Source: an uncultured Bacteroidales bacterium (GTDB taxonomy: Bacteria; Bacteroidota; Bacteroidia; Bacteroidales; UBA11471). Taken from it: DNA of 64,000 nt. The notes under the pieces are model-generated. The model did no database searches and was not told the DNA's origin. It worked only from the letters and a program-made list of their open reading frames with translations. Shown piece after piece: positions 43,120-52,602 of this stretch (positions within the stretch are counted from its first letter, which is position 1; each line of letters opens with the position of its first letter). The stretch covers positions 62,001 to 126,000 of the forward strand of contig CALUZW010000002.1 in the NCBI GenBank assembly GCA_944325415.1. Reading direction: 5' to 3'. Position numbers and translations under genes: made by a program.

Positions 43120-44178
43120 TCATGCCTTAGAGTATTCCTTGATGTGTTGTTCGTCGTCGAGACGGCATATCAGCAGAGTGCCGTCTTTCTCGGCCACAAT
43201 ATAGCCGTCGAGACCTTGCACGACGACCCGTTTTCCCGACGGCACATGCACGATACAATTCCGGGTATCGAACATTTTCACGACATCGCCCACACAGGCA
43301 TTGTCGTTCTCGTCGCGCGACAGCAGCGTGTGGAGCGACCCCCAGGTGCCCAAATCGGACCAACCGAAATCGGCCGGAAATACATATATGTTGGTGGCCT
43401 TTTCCATGATGGCATAGTCGACCGATATGTTCTCGCACAAAGGGAAATTTTCATCGACTGCCACTTGCTCGTCGGCGGTATAGAATACCGGAACCAACTT
43501 GTCGAATATCCCGGCTATGGACGGACAATAGTCTCTGAAAGCCTTTTCGAGCGTGGCGGCACTCCATAAGAAGAGCCCCGAATTCCAATAATAACGGCCG
43601 TCGGCCACATATTGCCGGGCCACTTCGATAGTGGGTTTTTCGCGGAACGACTCTACCCGACAGATTTCACTGTCGGCAAGCCGGTCGGCGCACGCGGCGA
43701 TATAGCCGTATCCGGTTTCGGGTCGCGTGGGTTTCATACCCAGGGTGAGTATGGCATCGTTGCCCGCCACAAAATCAAGCGATCGGACAATGACCCGCTG
43801 AAATTCGGGTAGATTGGTTACAATATGATCTGCCGGTGTAACGACAATCGCAGCCTGCGGATTTCTCGATTTTATCTTCCACCCGGCATAGGCTATACAG
43901 GGAGCCGTATTGCGCATACAGGGTTCGAGCAAGATATTCGAGGTCGGCACTTCGGGCAACTGCTCTTCGACCAACCGTTTATATATCTTCGATGTTACCA
44001 CCCATATATTTTCGGGACGCACTACCGACGAGAAACGTTCGACGGTAAGTTGTATGAGCGTACGCCCGCAACCGGTAATATCAATAAACTGTTTGGGGAC
44101 GTCGGGGGTACTCATCGGCCAAAAACGACTGCCTATACCCCCCGCCATAATGACGAGATGAACCTCTTCTTTTGTCAT
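43120..44178 (-). CDS. manC: Mannose-1-phosphate guanylyltransferase
   Basis: Makes GDP-mannose from GTP and mannose-1-phosphate for glycan synthesis. The 352-residue protein has VIMAGGIGSRFWPMSTPDVPKQF (nucleotide loop), TPADHIV (metal site) and FREKPTIEVARQY and FPADFGWSDLGTW near the C-terminus. It is the single-domain form without a fused isomerase. A weak inverted repeat lies in its leader (44211-44256). The paired fusion kinase gene is directly downstream. Confidence 0.94.
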   Translation of the reverse strand: MTKEEVHLVIMAGGIGSRFWPMSTPDVPKQFIDITGCGRTLIQLTVERFSSVVRPENIWVVTSKIYKRLVEEQLPEVPTSNILLEPCMRNTAPCIAYAGWKIKSRNPQAAIVVTPADHIVTNLPEFQRVIVRSLDFVAGNDAILTLGMKPTRPETGYGYIAACADRLADSEICRVESFREKPTIEVARQYVADGRYYWNSGLFLWSAATLEKAFRDYCPSIAGIFDKLVPVFYTADEQVAVDENFPLCENISVDYAIMEKATNIYVFPADFGWSDLGTWGSLHTLLSRDENDNACVGDVVKMFDTRNCIVHVPSGKRVVVQGLDGYIVAEKDGTLLICRLDDEQHIKEYSKA

Positions 44179-44210
44179 TTTTCCTGTTCTTTATTAAAGT
44201 TGCTAAGATA

Positions 44211-44256
44211 GATGTTTCTTTTTTTTTAAGCAAACGTAGCTTTAAAAAAGAACATC
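44211..44256. repeat. Imperfect inverted repeat in the manC leader
   Basis: Arms 44211-44231 and 44239-44256 pair with small bulges around a 7-base loop; an A/T-rich stem next to GATG and CATC ends. It may be a leader structure for manC. Confidence 0.4.
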
Positions 44257-44437
44257 TCAGCGGGTTTCTCCTGTATGAAAACAACTCTTTGTTGTTCGAT
44301 ATTTCGTATTCCTTTCGCCGCCAAAGACATAACAAACAATTCATATTCAACACAATACAAAAATATTTTTCAGGAAACGGAGATACTTACGATATAGAAA
44401 ATGGCATATTGGTGCCTTTTTATTGCACAAAATACCC

Positions 44438-44445
44438 TATATTTG
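44438..44445 (+). promoter_or_regulatory. -7 box upstream of the 116-residue gene
   Basis: TATATTTG, 27 bases before the ATG at 44473. No properly spaced TTTG was seen. Confidence 0.5.
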
Positions 44446-44472
44446 TGCAGTTTTTTTGGTAATCTATTAGAA

Positions 44473-44823
44473 ATGACTTCAACTGAAACATCTCTCAAAG
44501 AGAAGGAGACATCTATACTACAATCATTTAATGGAATCTTCCCCAATATAGAAGCATTTTATGCGACCTGTTATCTCATAGTACGTAACGGACACGAATG
44601 GGAGCTGGAGAAGTGCGACATGTGGGAGAAAAAGTGCGAAACCGTCGCATGGTTCCGACATAAAATCGAGCAACGGCTTATCGCCAACCAGCTTCCGGGC
44701 GAAGATATTGTTGCCGACATCGCAAGCGATTATTTCGAAGATTATGTTCATTACATCAATCGCACCTTCGACATGACCAACGAAGAATACATACAATACA
44801 TCAAACAACTTCAACTTGTCTAA
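44473..44823 (+). CDS. Conserved-looking small soluble protein of unknown function
   Basis: A 116-residue protein (MTSTETSLKEKETSILQSF...) with no signal peptide or membrane segment. It is rich in Glu, aromatic residues and Trp (HEWELEKCDMWEKKCETVAWF), suggests a helical bundle, and matches no family I recognise. I take the ATG at 44473, since the 24 residues before it overlap the promoter region. It lies 21 bases upstream of the acyl-CoA ligase gene on the same strand, so the two are probably cotranscribed and may share a lipid-related role. Confidence 0.72.
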   Translation: MTSTETSLKEKETSILQSFNGIFPNIEAFYATCYLIVRNGHEWELEKCDMWEKKCETVAWFRHKIEQRLIANQLPGEDIVADIASDYFEDYVHYINRTFDMTNEEYIQYIKQLQLV

Positions 44824-44844
44824 ACAACCGAAATTTAATACAAT

Positions 44845-46494
44845 ATGGAAAAAAGCTTCAACGCATATATCGAAAACTCCATCCGTGAAAACTGGGAACT
44901 GACTGCATTGAGCGATTTCAAAGGCGTCTCATACAGCTACAAGGATATTGCCCGCAAGATAGAGAAGATGCACATTCTCATGGAGGCTGCCGGTGTAAAG
45001 AAAGGCGACAAGATAGCCATCTGCGGCCGCAACTCATCGCACTGGGCCGTGGCTTTCTTTGCCACACTCACCTACGGAGCCGTAGTAGTACCTATCCTCC
45101 ACGAGTTCAAGCCCGACAATATACACCACATCGTCAACCACTCCGAGTCGAAACTGCTGTTTGTAGGCGATGTCGTATATGAAAACATCGACAAGAGCAA
45201 AATGCCCCATCTCACGGGCATCATTCTCGTCAACGACTTCTCGGTACTCCACAGCACAAGTTCCAAACTCATCAACGCCCGGGAGCACCTCAACCAGTAT
45301 TTCGGCGACAAATACCCCGAACGGTTCCGCAAAGAAGATGTCTCCTATCACAAAGACCAGCCCGAAGAACTGGCGCTCATCAATTATACATCGGGGTCGA
45401 CCGGATTTTCAAAAGGGGTAATGCTGCCCTACCGCAGCCTGTGGACCAATCTGAAATTCTGCTACGATAACATGACCTACCTTCATGCCGGCGACCAGGT
45501 CGTATCCATGCTGCCCATGGCCCACATGTATGGTCTCATGGTTGAGTTGTGCAACTGTTTTGCCAAAGGGTGCCACATTCACTTCCTGACCCGTATGCCC
45601 TCGCCCAAAATCATCATGGATGCCTTTGCCGAGATAAAGCCTCGTGTCATCATCACCGTACCCCTCATCATCGAAAAAGTCATTCGTGGGAAAGTATTCC
45701 CCATGCTCGAAAAGCCCCTCATGCAACTGATGATGAAGATACCATTTGTCAACACTCAACTGCAACAACAAATCAAGAATCGGCTCGAAGAGGCGTTCGG
45801 TGGGAACATGGAAGAAATCATTATTGGTGGGGCCGCCCTCAATCATGAAATAGAACTCTTCCTGCGCAAAATAGGGTTTCCCTACACCATCGGCTACGGC
45901 ATGACCGAGTGCGCTCCGCTCATTTCCTACTCACCTTGGCAAAAGGCCCGTCTGGGTTCTTGCGGAAAGGTTATCGATCGGACCGAAGCCCGCATTGACT
46001 CGGCCGACCCGGAACACATCGTGGGCGAACTTCACGTCAGAGGCGACAGCGTAATGCTCGGCTACTATAAAAACCAGGAAGCTACCGACGCCGTCATGAA
46101 AGATGGTTGGCTCAATACCGGCGACCTTGCCCTTCTTGACAAAGACAACTATATCTACCTCAAAGGTCGTAGCAAGAGTATGATTTTGGGCCCTTCGGGA
46201 CAAAACATTTACCCCGAAGAAATCGAAGCCCGCATCAACAACCTGCCCTATGTCAACGAGTCGATTGTTATAGAACAAGAGGGAAAACTGGTGGCCCTCA
46301 TCTATCCCGACTTCGAAAATGCCGAAAAACAGGGGCTATCGAAACGTATCAATGAAATAATGGAAGAGAACCGTATAGCGGTAAATAAAGAGCTGCCCGC
46401 ATATAGTCAAATCGTGAAGATCAAACTATATTACGAGGAGTTTGAGAAGACTCCCAAACGCAGTATAAAACGCTACCTCTACCAGAATGCCTGA
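44845..46494 (+). CDS. AMP-dependent acyl-CoA ligase (long-chain fatty acid type)
   Basis: Activates a carboxylic acid through an acyl-adenylate to the CoA thioester. At 549 residues it has the adenylate-forming signature INYTSGSTGFSKGVML near 178-193, the GYGMTECAPLISY core, the hinge TGDLALLDKDNYIYLKGR and the C-terminal lysine region KTPKRSIKRYLY. A short soluble protein with no membrane helices. Long-chain fatty acid specificity is likely from family resemblance, but is not proven. It is followed by an 18-bp hairpin. Confidence 0.9.
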   Translation: MEKSFNAYIENSIRENWELTALSDFKGVSYSYKDIARKIEKMHILMEAAGVKKGDKIAICGRNSSHWAVAFFATLTYGAVVVPILHEFKPDNIHHIVNHSESKLLFVGDVVYENIDKSKMPHLTGIILVNDFSVLHSTSSKLINAREHLNQYFGDKYPERFRKEDVSYHKDQPEELALINYTSGSTGFSKGVMLPYRSLWTNLKFCYDNMTYLHAGDQVVSMLPMAHMYGLMVELCNCFAKGCHIHFLTRMPSPKIIMDAFAEIKPRVIITVPLIIEKVIRGKVFPMLEKPLMQLMMKIPFVNTQLQQQIKNRLEEAFGGNMEEIIIGGAALNHEIELFLRKIGFPYTIGYGMTECAPLISYSPWQKARLGSCGKVIDRTEARIDSADPEHIVGELHVRGDSVMLGYYKNQEATDAVMKDGWLNTGDLALLDKDNYIYLKGRSKSMILGPSGQNIYPEEIEARINNLPYVNESIVIEQEGKLVALIYPDFENAEKQGLSKRINEIMEENRIAVNKELPAYSQIVKIKLYYEEFEKTPKRSIKRYLYQNA

Positions 46495-46521
46495 CGGCAT
46501 GCTCCGGCAGTACAATATTCC

Positions 46522-46560
46522 AACGAGAGGGGGCACCTTGCTAAGGTGCCCCCTCTCGTT
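46522..46560. terminator. Perfect 18-bp hairpin between convergent genes
   Basis: Arms 46522-46539 and 46543-46560 pair fully around a 3-base loop. It separates the acyl-CoA ligase gene (plus) and uvrA (minus). Confidence 0.82.
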
Positions 46561-46583
46561 ATTCACTCCCGATTAACCACAAG

Positions 46584-49385
46584 CTACAAGGGTTGAAGCC
46601 CCAACTTCTCCCGCAGGAAACGTCCGGTATAAGAGCTGGCACACTGGGCCACCTCCTCGGGGGTACCACAACACACGACATGACCTCCGGCATCGCCACC
46701 CTCCGGCCCCATGTCGATGACATAATCGGCACACTTGATGACCTCCATATTATGCTCGACGATGACAACGGTATGGCCCTTTTCCAGCAAGGCATTGAAG
46801 GCTGCCAGCAACGTTTTGATGTCGTGAATGTGCAGACCTGTCGTCGGTTCGTCAAAGACAAAAATCGTCGGGTCCTGTTTCTCATTGCTCAGGAAATAGG
46901 CCAACTTCACCCGCTGATTCTCTCCCCCTGAAAGCGTCGAGGAGGTCTGCCCCATCTTGATATACCCGAGCCCCACATCTTGCAGGGGTTTGAGACGCCG
47001 CACGATTTTCTTTTCGGTCGTACCGGGATTTTCAGAAAAGAATTCCACGGCCTGGTTGACCGTCATGTCGAGAACGTCGGCTATGTTTTTCCCCCGGTAC
47101 TCCACTTCGAGAATATCGGGCTTGAAGCGTTTTCCATGACACGACTCGCAGGGAAGCACCAAATCGGCCATAAACTGCATCTCGACCGTGATGGTACCAT
47201 CGCCCTTACACTCCTCACAACGGCCACCCTCGACATTGAACGAAAAATAAGCGGCCGGGAAACCCATCTGCCTGGCAGCCTGCTGGTCGGCAAAGAGTTT
47301 TCGTATCTCATCAAAGGCTTTGAGATAGGTGGCGGGATTGGAGCGGGAGGAGTGTCCGATGGGATTCTGATCGACAAACTCGATGTGTTTCATCAGCGAT
47401 ACATCGCCCGACATATGTCCGTAAGTACCCGGCATCTCACCCTCTTCGTTGTAACAGCGTGCCAGCGAACGGTAGAATACATCGCGTACCAGCGACGACT
47501 TGCCCGAACCGCTTACCCCCGTCACCACGGTCATAACATAGAGAGGGAAACGCACTGTTATGTTTTTCAGATTATTATGTACGGCACCTTCTATCTCTAT
47601 ATAATTATGCCACGGACGCCGCTCGGTCGGGACGGGAATGGACTCCTGGCCGGTAAGGTATTTGGCGGTGTAGCTGCGGTCGGCTTTTTCAAGACCGTCA
47701 AAGGGGCCCTGATAAACCACCTCGCCTCCCAGGCGTCCTGCCTGCGGACCAATATCGATAATATAATCGGCCGCCCGTATGATGTCTTCGTCGTGCTCGA
47801 CAATGATTACAGTATTGCCCAACTGTTGGAGGCGCCGCAAGACCTGTATGAGCAGCGCCGTGTCGCGCGAATGGAGGCCGATGCTCGGTTCGTCGAGAAT
47901 ATAGAGCGAGCCTACCAGGCTGCTGCCCAACGATGTGGCCAGATTGATACGCTGACTCTCTCCACCCGAAAGCGTCGAAGATAGACGATTAAGAGTGAGA
48001 TAGTCCAGGCCTACATCGGAGAGAAATTCCAGACGGTTGTTTATCTCTGTGAGCAATCGTTTGGCCACGGCTGCATCGTAATCGTCGAGGTGGAGATTCT
48101 CAAAAAACTTCCGCAACTCGGCAATAGACATGGCCACCAACTCGGAGATGGACTTTCCGCCCACCTTTACATATTGTGCCTGCGGCTTCAACCGGCCGCC
48201 GTGGCACTCGGGGCAGATGGTTTTGCCCCGGTAACGGGCCAGCATAACCCGGTACTGTATCTTATATTGATTCTCTTCCACCATGCGGAAGAAATCGTTG
48301 ATGCCCCTGAACATGGCATTGCCGTTCCAAAGGAGCGACTTCTGGGCGTCGGTCAACTGATAGTAAGGACGATGTATCGGGAAACGCGAGGCTTCGGCCA
48401 CACTTATCAGAGCCTTTTTCCATTCGCTCATCTTTTCGCCTTTCCAGCACACGACGGCATCGTCATAGACCGAGAGCGACTTGTCGGGTATCACCAGATC
48501 TTCGTCGATACCCACCACCTTTCCGAAACCTTCGCACACGGGACAAGCCCCGACGGGGCTGTTGAAGTTGAACATCAGGTCGTTTGGTTCTTCAAAGGTA
48601 ATGCCGTCGGCCTCGAAACGGTTGGAAAAATGGTGCGACTCCACCCCCGAAGCGAGATAAAACCGCAGCAGGCACTCACCGTTCCCTTCATAAAAGGCCG
48701 TCTCGACCGAGTCGGTGAGCCGGCTCACGGCATCGGGTGTATGCGACACCACCGAACGGTCTACCAACAGATAAAGGGTTGCGGCTTCGAGCGTTGCCTC
48801 GTCGACAGAGAGGAGCTCTTCCAGCCGTACGATTTCGTCTTTATATTCGGCTCTGCTGTATCCGTCTTTAATAAGGACATCAAGAACCGTATGCGGAGTA
48901 CGGTCGTCAGGAAATTTTATCGGCGTAAGGAGGGCCATACGCGTACCGTCGGGATAACCAAGTGCACACGCTACGACATCTTCGGCCCGATGCTTCTTTA
49001 CCTCTTTTCCCGAAACGGGTGAAAAGGTCTTTCCAATGCGGGCAAAGAGCATGCGCAGATAGTCATATATCTCCGACGATGTACCCACAGTCGAGCGCGG
49101 ATTGCGGGTATTGACCTTCTGCTCGATAGCGATGGCGGGCGGAATTCCCTTGATAGTATCACATTCGGGCTTGCTCATACGACCGAGAAACTGGCGAGCA
49201 TAGGCCGACAGGCTCTCGACATAACGGCGCTGCCCCTCGGCATATAACGTATCGAAGGCCAGCGACGACTTGCCCGAGCCCGAAAGTCCGGTAATGACAA
49301 TCAACTGGTTGCGTGGGATTTCCAAATCGATGTTTTTTAAATTGTTGACCCGGGCCCCTTTGATGGATATGGTTGATTCCGACAT
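46584..49385 (-). CDS. uvrA: Excinuclease ABC subunit A
   Basis: The damage-recognition ATPase of nucleotide excision repair. The 933-residue protein has two ABC modules: Walker [14 protein letters not shown] near 35 and [13 protein letters not shown] near 625; signatures [12 protein letters not shown] and [12 protein letters not shown]. Zinc-binding cysteine pairs are seen in [24 protein letters not shown] and [10 protein letters not shown] -7 box is on minus at 49408-49415 (TATCTTTG). Length and motifs are complete, with no sign of a UvrA2-type deletion. Confidence 0.97.
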   Translation of the reverse strand: MSESTISIKGARVNNLKNIDLEIPRNQLIVITGLSGSGKSSLAFDTLYAEGQRRYVESLSAYARQFLGRMSKPECDTIKGIPPAIAIEQKVNTRNPRSTVGTSSEIYDYLRMLFARIGKTFSPVSGKEVKKHRAEDVVACALGYPDGTRMALLTPIKFPDDRTPHTVLDVLIKDGYSRAEYKDEIVRLEELLSVDEATLEAATLYLLVDRSVVSHTPDAVSRLTDSVETAFYEGNGECLLRFYLASGVESHHFSNRFEADGITFEEPNDLMFNFNSPVGACPVCEGFGKVVGIDEDLVIPDKSLSVYDDAVVCWKGEKMSEWKKALISVAEASRFPIHRPYYQLTDAQKSLLWNGNAMFRGINDFFRMVEENQYKIQYRVMLARYRGKTICPECHGGRLKPQAQYVKVGGKSISELVAMSIAELRKFFENLHLDDYDAAVAKRLLTEINNRLEFLSDVGLDYLTLNRLSSTLSGGESQRINLATSLGSSLVGSLYILDEPSIGLHSRDTALLIQVLRRLQQLGNTVIIVEHDEDIIRAADYIIDIGPQAGRLGGEVVYQGPFDGLEKADRSYTAKYLTGQESIPVPTERRPWHNYIEIEGAVHNNLKNITVRFPLYVMTVVTGVSGSGKSSLVRDVFYRSLARCYNEEGEMPGTYGHMSGDVSLMKHIEFVDQNPIGHSSRSNPATYLKAFDEIRKLFADQQAARQMGFPAAYFSFNVEGGRCEECKGDGTITVEMQFMADLVLPCESCHGKRFKPDILEVEYRGKNIADVLDMTVNQAVEFFSENPGTTEKKIVRRLKPLQDVGLGYIKMGQTSSTLSGGENQRVKLAYFLSNEKQDPTIFVFDEPTTGLHIHDIKTLLAAFNALLEKGHTVVIVEHNMEVIKCADYVIDMGPEGGDAGGHVVCCGTPEEVAQCASSYTGRFLREKLGLQPL

Positions 49386-49554
49386 ATTTTTCTCTTAAAT
49401 ATTCACGCAAAGATAGAAATAAAACCCATATATTAATAGTGGTTACATATGCATCTCTCCATGTCGGTAATTTATTTTTGTCAGAGAAAAAGAAAAGAAT
49501 CAAAAAAGCTTATTTTTTCACCGGACAAATGATACAAGAGTCGATTTTTTTTGT

Positions 49555-49562
49555 TATCTTTG
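49555..49562 (+). promoter_or_regulatory. -7 box upstream of YtxH gene
   Basis: TATCTTTG, 29 bases before the ATG at 49592. A matching TTTG is not found at the expected distance. Confidence 0.55.
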
Positions 49563-49591
49563 TGGTAAACCCATAAAAATCTTACTGTATT

Positions 49592-49813
49592 ATGAAATGT
49601 GCCTCTTTATTAGCAGGATTCCTGACAGGTGCCGCCATCGGTGCTGCCATCGGGATACTTTTCGCACCGGAAAAGGGCGAAGACACACGTAGCAAAATCA
49701 ACGAAGTACTTCGTGAAAACGGTATCAAGTTGAGCCGCGAAGACATGGAAAACCTTGTCAACAAAATCGCCGCAAAGCTCAAACTTGACAAAGCCGTTGA
49801 AAAAGAAGTTTGA
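49592..49813 (+). CDS. YtxH domain-containing protein
   Basis: A 73-residue membrane-tethered protein. A glycine/alanine-rich helix (LLAGFLTGAAIGAAIGILFAP, about residues 5-25) is followed by the YtxH PEKGEDTRSKI motif and a charged helix. YtxH proteins appear in stress-response operons, but their activity is unknown. It is separated from the next two genes by a hairpin, although they are probably related in function. Confidence 0.88.
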   Translation: MKCASLLAGFLTGAAIGAAIGILFAPEKGEDTRSKINEVLRENGIKLSREDMENLVNKIAAKLKLDKAVEKEV

Positions 49814-49830
49814 TTTTCAACAAAATCTGA

Positions 49831-49864
49831 GATTACCCGACCACAGGGCCGTGGTCGGGTAATC
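49831..49864 (+). terminator. Perfect 14-bp hairpin after YtxH gene
   Basis: Arms 49831-49844 and 49851-49864 with a 6-base loop; TTT follows. It may leave the YtxH message more abundant than the genes behind it. Confidence 0.7.
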
Positions 49865-49903
49865 TTTATGCCATTTGCAATTCCAACCGAATAAATTCTG
49901 CTT

Positions 49904-50296
49904 ATGAGCCATTCCAGTAATCCGCCTTCCATGCGGCAAATCATCGAAGAATTAAAGCAATATTTCTCCCTGCAATATGAATGGATAAAACTCGACGGGA
50001 TAGAAAAGCTGACTCGCATCGTATCAGCGCTCATCATTCTCACACTATCGATTATCCTCATCTCCATCGTATTGCTCTATCTGTCGTTATCGGCCGTTCA
50101 CTATATCGAATCCTATACCGGTATCGTGGCCGCATATTCAATAGTAGCCGGAGTATTCTTCTTGCTTTTCATCATATTATGGCTTTTGCGCCGTGTATGC
50201 ATCGTCAATCCGGTACTGCGTTTCTTATATCACTTGTTTATAACCCCGAAAGAAGAGTCTGAGGCGGTCTCCACCCATAAAAACAACGAGTTATGA
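49904..50296 (+). CDS. Holin-like membrane protein (phage holin family 3_6 type)
   Basis: A 130-residue membrane protein with two helices (about 38-63 IVSALIILTLSIILISIVLLYL and 75-95) and cytoplasmic ends. The N-terminal amphipathic segment (MRQIIEELKQYFSLQYEWIKLDGIEKLTR) and the layout match Bacteroidetes proteins labelled phage holin family. No phage genes lie nearby, so the name reflects sequence resemblance; a cell-envelope stress role is more likely. Its stop overlaps the next ATG (ATGA). Confidence 0.8.
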   Translation: MSHSSNPPSMRQIIEELKQYFSLQYEWIKLDGIEKLTRIVSALIILTLSIILISIVLLYLSLSAVHYIESYTGIVAAYSIVAGVFFLLFIILWLLRRVCIVNPVLRFLYHLFITPKEESEAVSTHKNNEL

Positions 50297-50538
50297 ATAA
50301 CACTTCCAAGATAACGATGAAGACTTTGGCCCGCCAGAAAGCCGAAGTACGTGCCAAGATTGCCCGACAACACAGCGAGTTGGCCCAATCTTATTGGGAT
50401 GCCTTAGCCCCCTTCTACCGCATGGGAAACTCCCCGTTTTCCATTTTGAAAAACTTCTCCGTAAGCGTAGCTTTGTTTGAAGGTGTAATAACCAGCCTCA
50501 GAATGATACGGAAAATACGAGGCTTATTCCGCAGATAA
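50293..50538 (+). CDS. Small basic protein coupled to the holin-like gene
   Basis: An 81-residue, very basic protein (RQKAEVRAKIARQ; C-terminal RMIRKIRGLFRR) with one weakly hydrophobic stretch (FSVSVALFEGVITSL). No family is recognised. Its start overlaps the previous stop by 4 bases, indicating coupled translation, and it is probably the third member of a YtxH - holin-like - small protein set. It could peripherally bind membrane or nucleic acid; this is inference. Confidence 0.75.
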   Translation: MNNTSKITMKTLARQKAEVRAKIARQHSELAQSYWDALAPFYRMGNSPFSILKNFSVSVALFEGVITSLRMIRKIRGLFRR

Positions 50539-50625
50539 CAAGATTTATTTTTCACCAACATTTTTCAGTCTTTGGAGAAAACGCAAAATATTTCGGAAGT
50601 TTTTTACAATTCATACGAAATGTAT

Positions 50626-50633
50626 TATCTTTG
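50626..50633 (+). promoter_or_regulatory. -7 box of the surface lipoprotein gene
   Basis: TATCTTTG, 32 bases before the ATG at 50666, with a T-rich -33 region (50601-50605). Confidence 0.6.
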
Positions 50634-50665
50634 CGGCCAGAAATAACAAACTAAATAAAACAATT

Positions 50666-51187
50666 ATGAAAAAAAATCTCCTTTATCTGTTCTTGTTCAT
50701 GGCCATGCCCCTTGCATTCGTTGCTTGCGGCGATGACAACAAAGATGATGACAACACAACCAACAACGGTATCACAAACACAATAAACGCTACGGGCGAA
50801 TATGCCGGCGATATAGTTATTCTCGTTAATGGCCAGAACTTCTTCGAAGCCATGAATCCCGAAACTTCGTCGAGCCCCGTAGAATTCACCCTCAACCAAC
50901 AGGAAAATACTACCTCTCTTGCCATCAACGATTCGCTGTTGGTAATCGGAGCTCTTTCGCTCAATGTAGACAATGTTCCCAGCACTGCCGACAGTGAAAA
51001 GCTCACCATTAACGGCACGGATTTGAATATGGAGCAAAACATCATCGGACTTGATGTCGTTATCAACTCTGTAACCGGTACGGTAACCAAAGCCGGAGCC
51101 GCCGACCTCGCCATCGAAGCAGGTGCCCTCATCGGTACACCCGCTGAACAAACCGTAAACATCGAAATCTCGGCTCAGAAGAAATAA
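50666..51187 (+). CDS. Predicted surface-exposed lipoprotein
   Basis: A 173-residue lipoprotein: signal MKKNLLYLFLFMAMPLAFVAC with Cys21 as acylation site. The first mature residues GDDNKDDD form an acidic stretch like the lipoprotein export signal that sends Bacteroidetes lipoproteins to the cell surface. The rest is a beta-rich domain (calycin-like in character, with TGEYAGDIVILVNG and NIEIS strands), but no family is certain. Single-gene unit with its own promoter and terminator. Confidence 0.78.
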   Translation: MKKNLLYLFLFMAMPLAFVACGDDNKDDDNTTNNGITNTINATGEYAGDIVILVNGQNFFEAMNPETSSSPVEFTLNQQENTTSLAINDSLLVIGALSLNVDNVPSTADSEKLTINGTDLNMEQNIIGLDVVINSVTGTVTKAGAADLAIEAGALIGTPAEQTVNIEISAQKK

Positions 51188-51208
51188 TTTCCGACCGATT
51201 TTTATATA

Positions 51209-51242
51209 AAAGCGTAACCTCTGAAAAGAGGCTACGCTTTTT
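51209..51242. terminator. Hairpin between lipoprotein gene and cysK
   Basis: 14-bp arms (51209-51222 and 51227-51240) with one mismatch and a 4-base loop, then T-run on plus. Convergent placement lets it act on both strands. Confidence 0.75.
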
Positions 51243-51272
51243 CTTTCTTATCTATGTAGCAAAGCGAATGTA

Positions 51273-52205
51273 TCACTCTCCAAAAAGTTCGGTCGACAGA
51301 TAACGCTCGCCCGTGTCGGGCAGCAGCACCACAATAAGCCGGCCTGCGTTCTCGGGACGACAAGCCAACCGCACCGCCGCACATACTGCCGCACCCGACG
51401 ATATGCCGGTAAAAACGCCGTCACAAGCCACAAGTTCACGTCCCATGCACATCGCGTCTTCGTCGGTAATCGTCATCACCGCATCGACCCATTTTCCATC
51501 ATAAGTTTTGGGTACAAAGCCGGCTCCTATGCCTTGTAAACCATGGACTCCGGGAGCCCCGCCAGAGAGTACCGGCGAAGAAGCCGGCTCTACGGCAACC
51601 GCCACGACAGCGGGGTTATGCGCCTTCAAGCCCTGGGACACACCTGTAAGGGTGCCGCCGGTACCCACACCGGCCACAAAAACATCGACTGCGCCATCGG
51701 TGTCGCGCCATATCTCTTCGGCGGTCGTCGCCCGATGAACAGCCGGATTGGCCGAATTTTCAAACTGGCGCATCATGACCGACTGCGGAATCTCCTTCAA
51801 CAGTGCCTCGGCCCGGGCTATGGCGCCGGCCATTCCCGCAGAGCCGGGGGTCAGCACAAGTTCTGCCCCCATGGCCTTCAACAGCCGCTGCCGCTCGACA
51901 CTCATTGTCTCGGGCATGGTGAGTATCGTCTTGTATCCTCGGGTGCGGGCAATCCAGGCAAGGCCCACCCCGGTGTTACCGCTGGTAGGTTCTACAATCG
52001 TGGCTCCGGGCGACAACACTCCCCGAGCCTCGGCATCTTCTATCATAGAGAGAGCGGTGCGGTCTTTCACACTGCCTCCGGGATTGAACGACTCCAACTT
52101 GGCCACGATACGGGCAACGGTACCGTACCGACGGGCCACACCCGAGAGTTCGAGCATCGGCGTATTGCCGATAAGTTCGGTAAGGCTTTTAGCAATTTTA
52201 CTCAT
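51273..52205 (-). CDS. cysK: Cysteine synthase (O-acetylserine sulfhydrylase)
   Basis: A PLP enzyme making cysteine from O-acetylserine and sulfide. The 310-residue protein has the Lys47 Schiff-base site (NPGGSVKDRTA), the substrate loop EPTSGNTGVGLA, and the phosphate-binding GVGTGGTLTGV. The C-terminus ends in DTGERYLSTELFGE, typical for CysK. It is a single gene upstream of a 397-base spacer. Confidence 0.95.
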   Translation of the reverse strand: MSKIAKSLTELIGNTPMLELSGVARRYGTVARIVAKLESFNPGGSVKDRTALSMIEDAEARGVLSPGATIVEPTSGNTGVGLAWIARTRGYKTILTMPETMSVERQRLLKAMGAELVLTPGSAGMAGAIARAEALLKEIPQSVMMRQFENSANPAVHRATTAEEIWRDTDGAVDVFVAGVGTGGTLTGVSQGLKAHNPAVVAVAVEPASSPVLSGGAPGVHGLQGIGAGFVPKTYDGKWVDAVMTITDEDAMCMGRELVACDGVFTGISSGAAVCAAVRLACRPENAGRLIVVLLPDTGERYLSTELFGE

Positions 52206-52602
52206 AACGTATTATATGTCTGACAAAAACAGTAAACAAGAATGCAGAGACAAAATAACAATCCCATCTGACTGCATTGTTACACCCACTGATATATTCC
52301 ATAAAGATAGCGAATAAGAAACAAAAAAGCAATGAATGTGCAAAACTTACATTTCCGAAGCCTCCCATACACAACAAAAAGCTTTTACCTGCCACTTCAA
52401 AGTATATAAACAACTCTCTTAAAAAGAGTAACAGAATAGTATAAACGTCTTTTCACACAATGAAAGAGAGACATTGCCCAAAAAATCCGATATAAAAGTG
52501 GTATCTTTGCAGCCAAACATGTGGTCGATGTCTGTGCCAGGAAATCCCGGCCAGACTTTCTACACGGCATAACGCCGGCCCACTTCAAAAAAACGCCCTG
52601 TC
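52206..52602. other. Spacer between cysK and the TPR protein gene
   Basis: AT-rich divergent spacer. TATCTTTG at 52502-52509 is a plus-strand -7 box for the TPR gene, giving a leader of about 90 bases (including a GC-rich stretch near 52545-52580). No open frame or RNA gene is supported. Confidence 0.6.

Noticed and set aside
49904..50296. Prophage remnant, because of the holin-like protein
   Set aside because: No lysin, capsid, integrase or attachment repeat nearby; housekeeping genes on both sides.
52198..52413. Minus-strand 71-residue open frame upstream of cysK
   Set aside because: AT-rich spacer translation, overlaps the cysK start and shows no signal peptide or family likeness.
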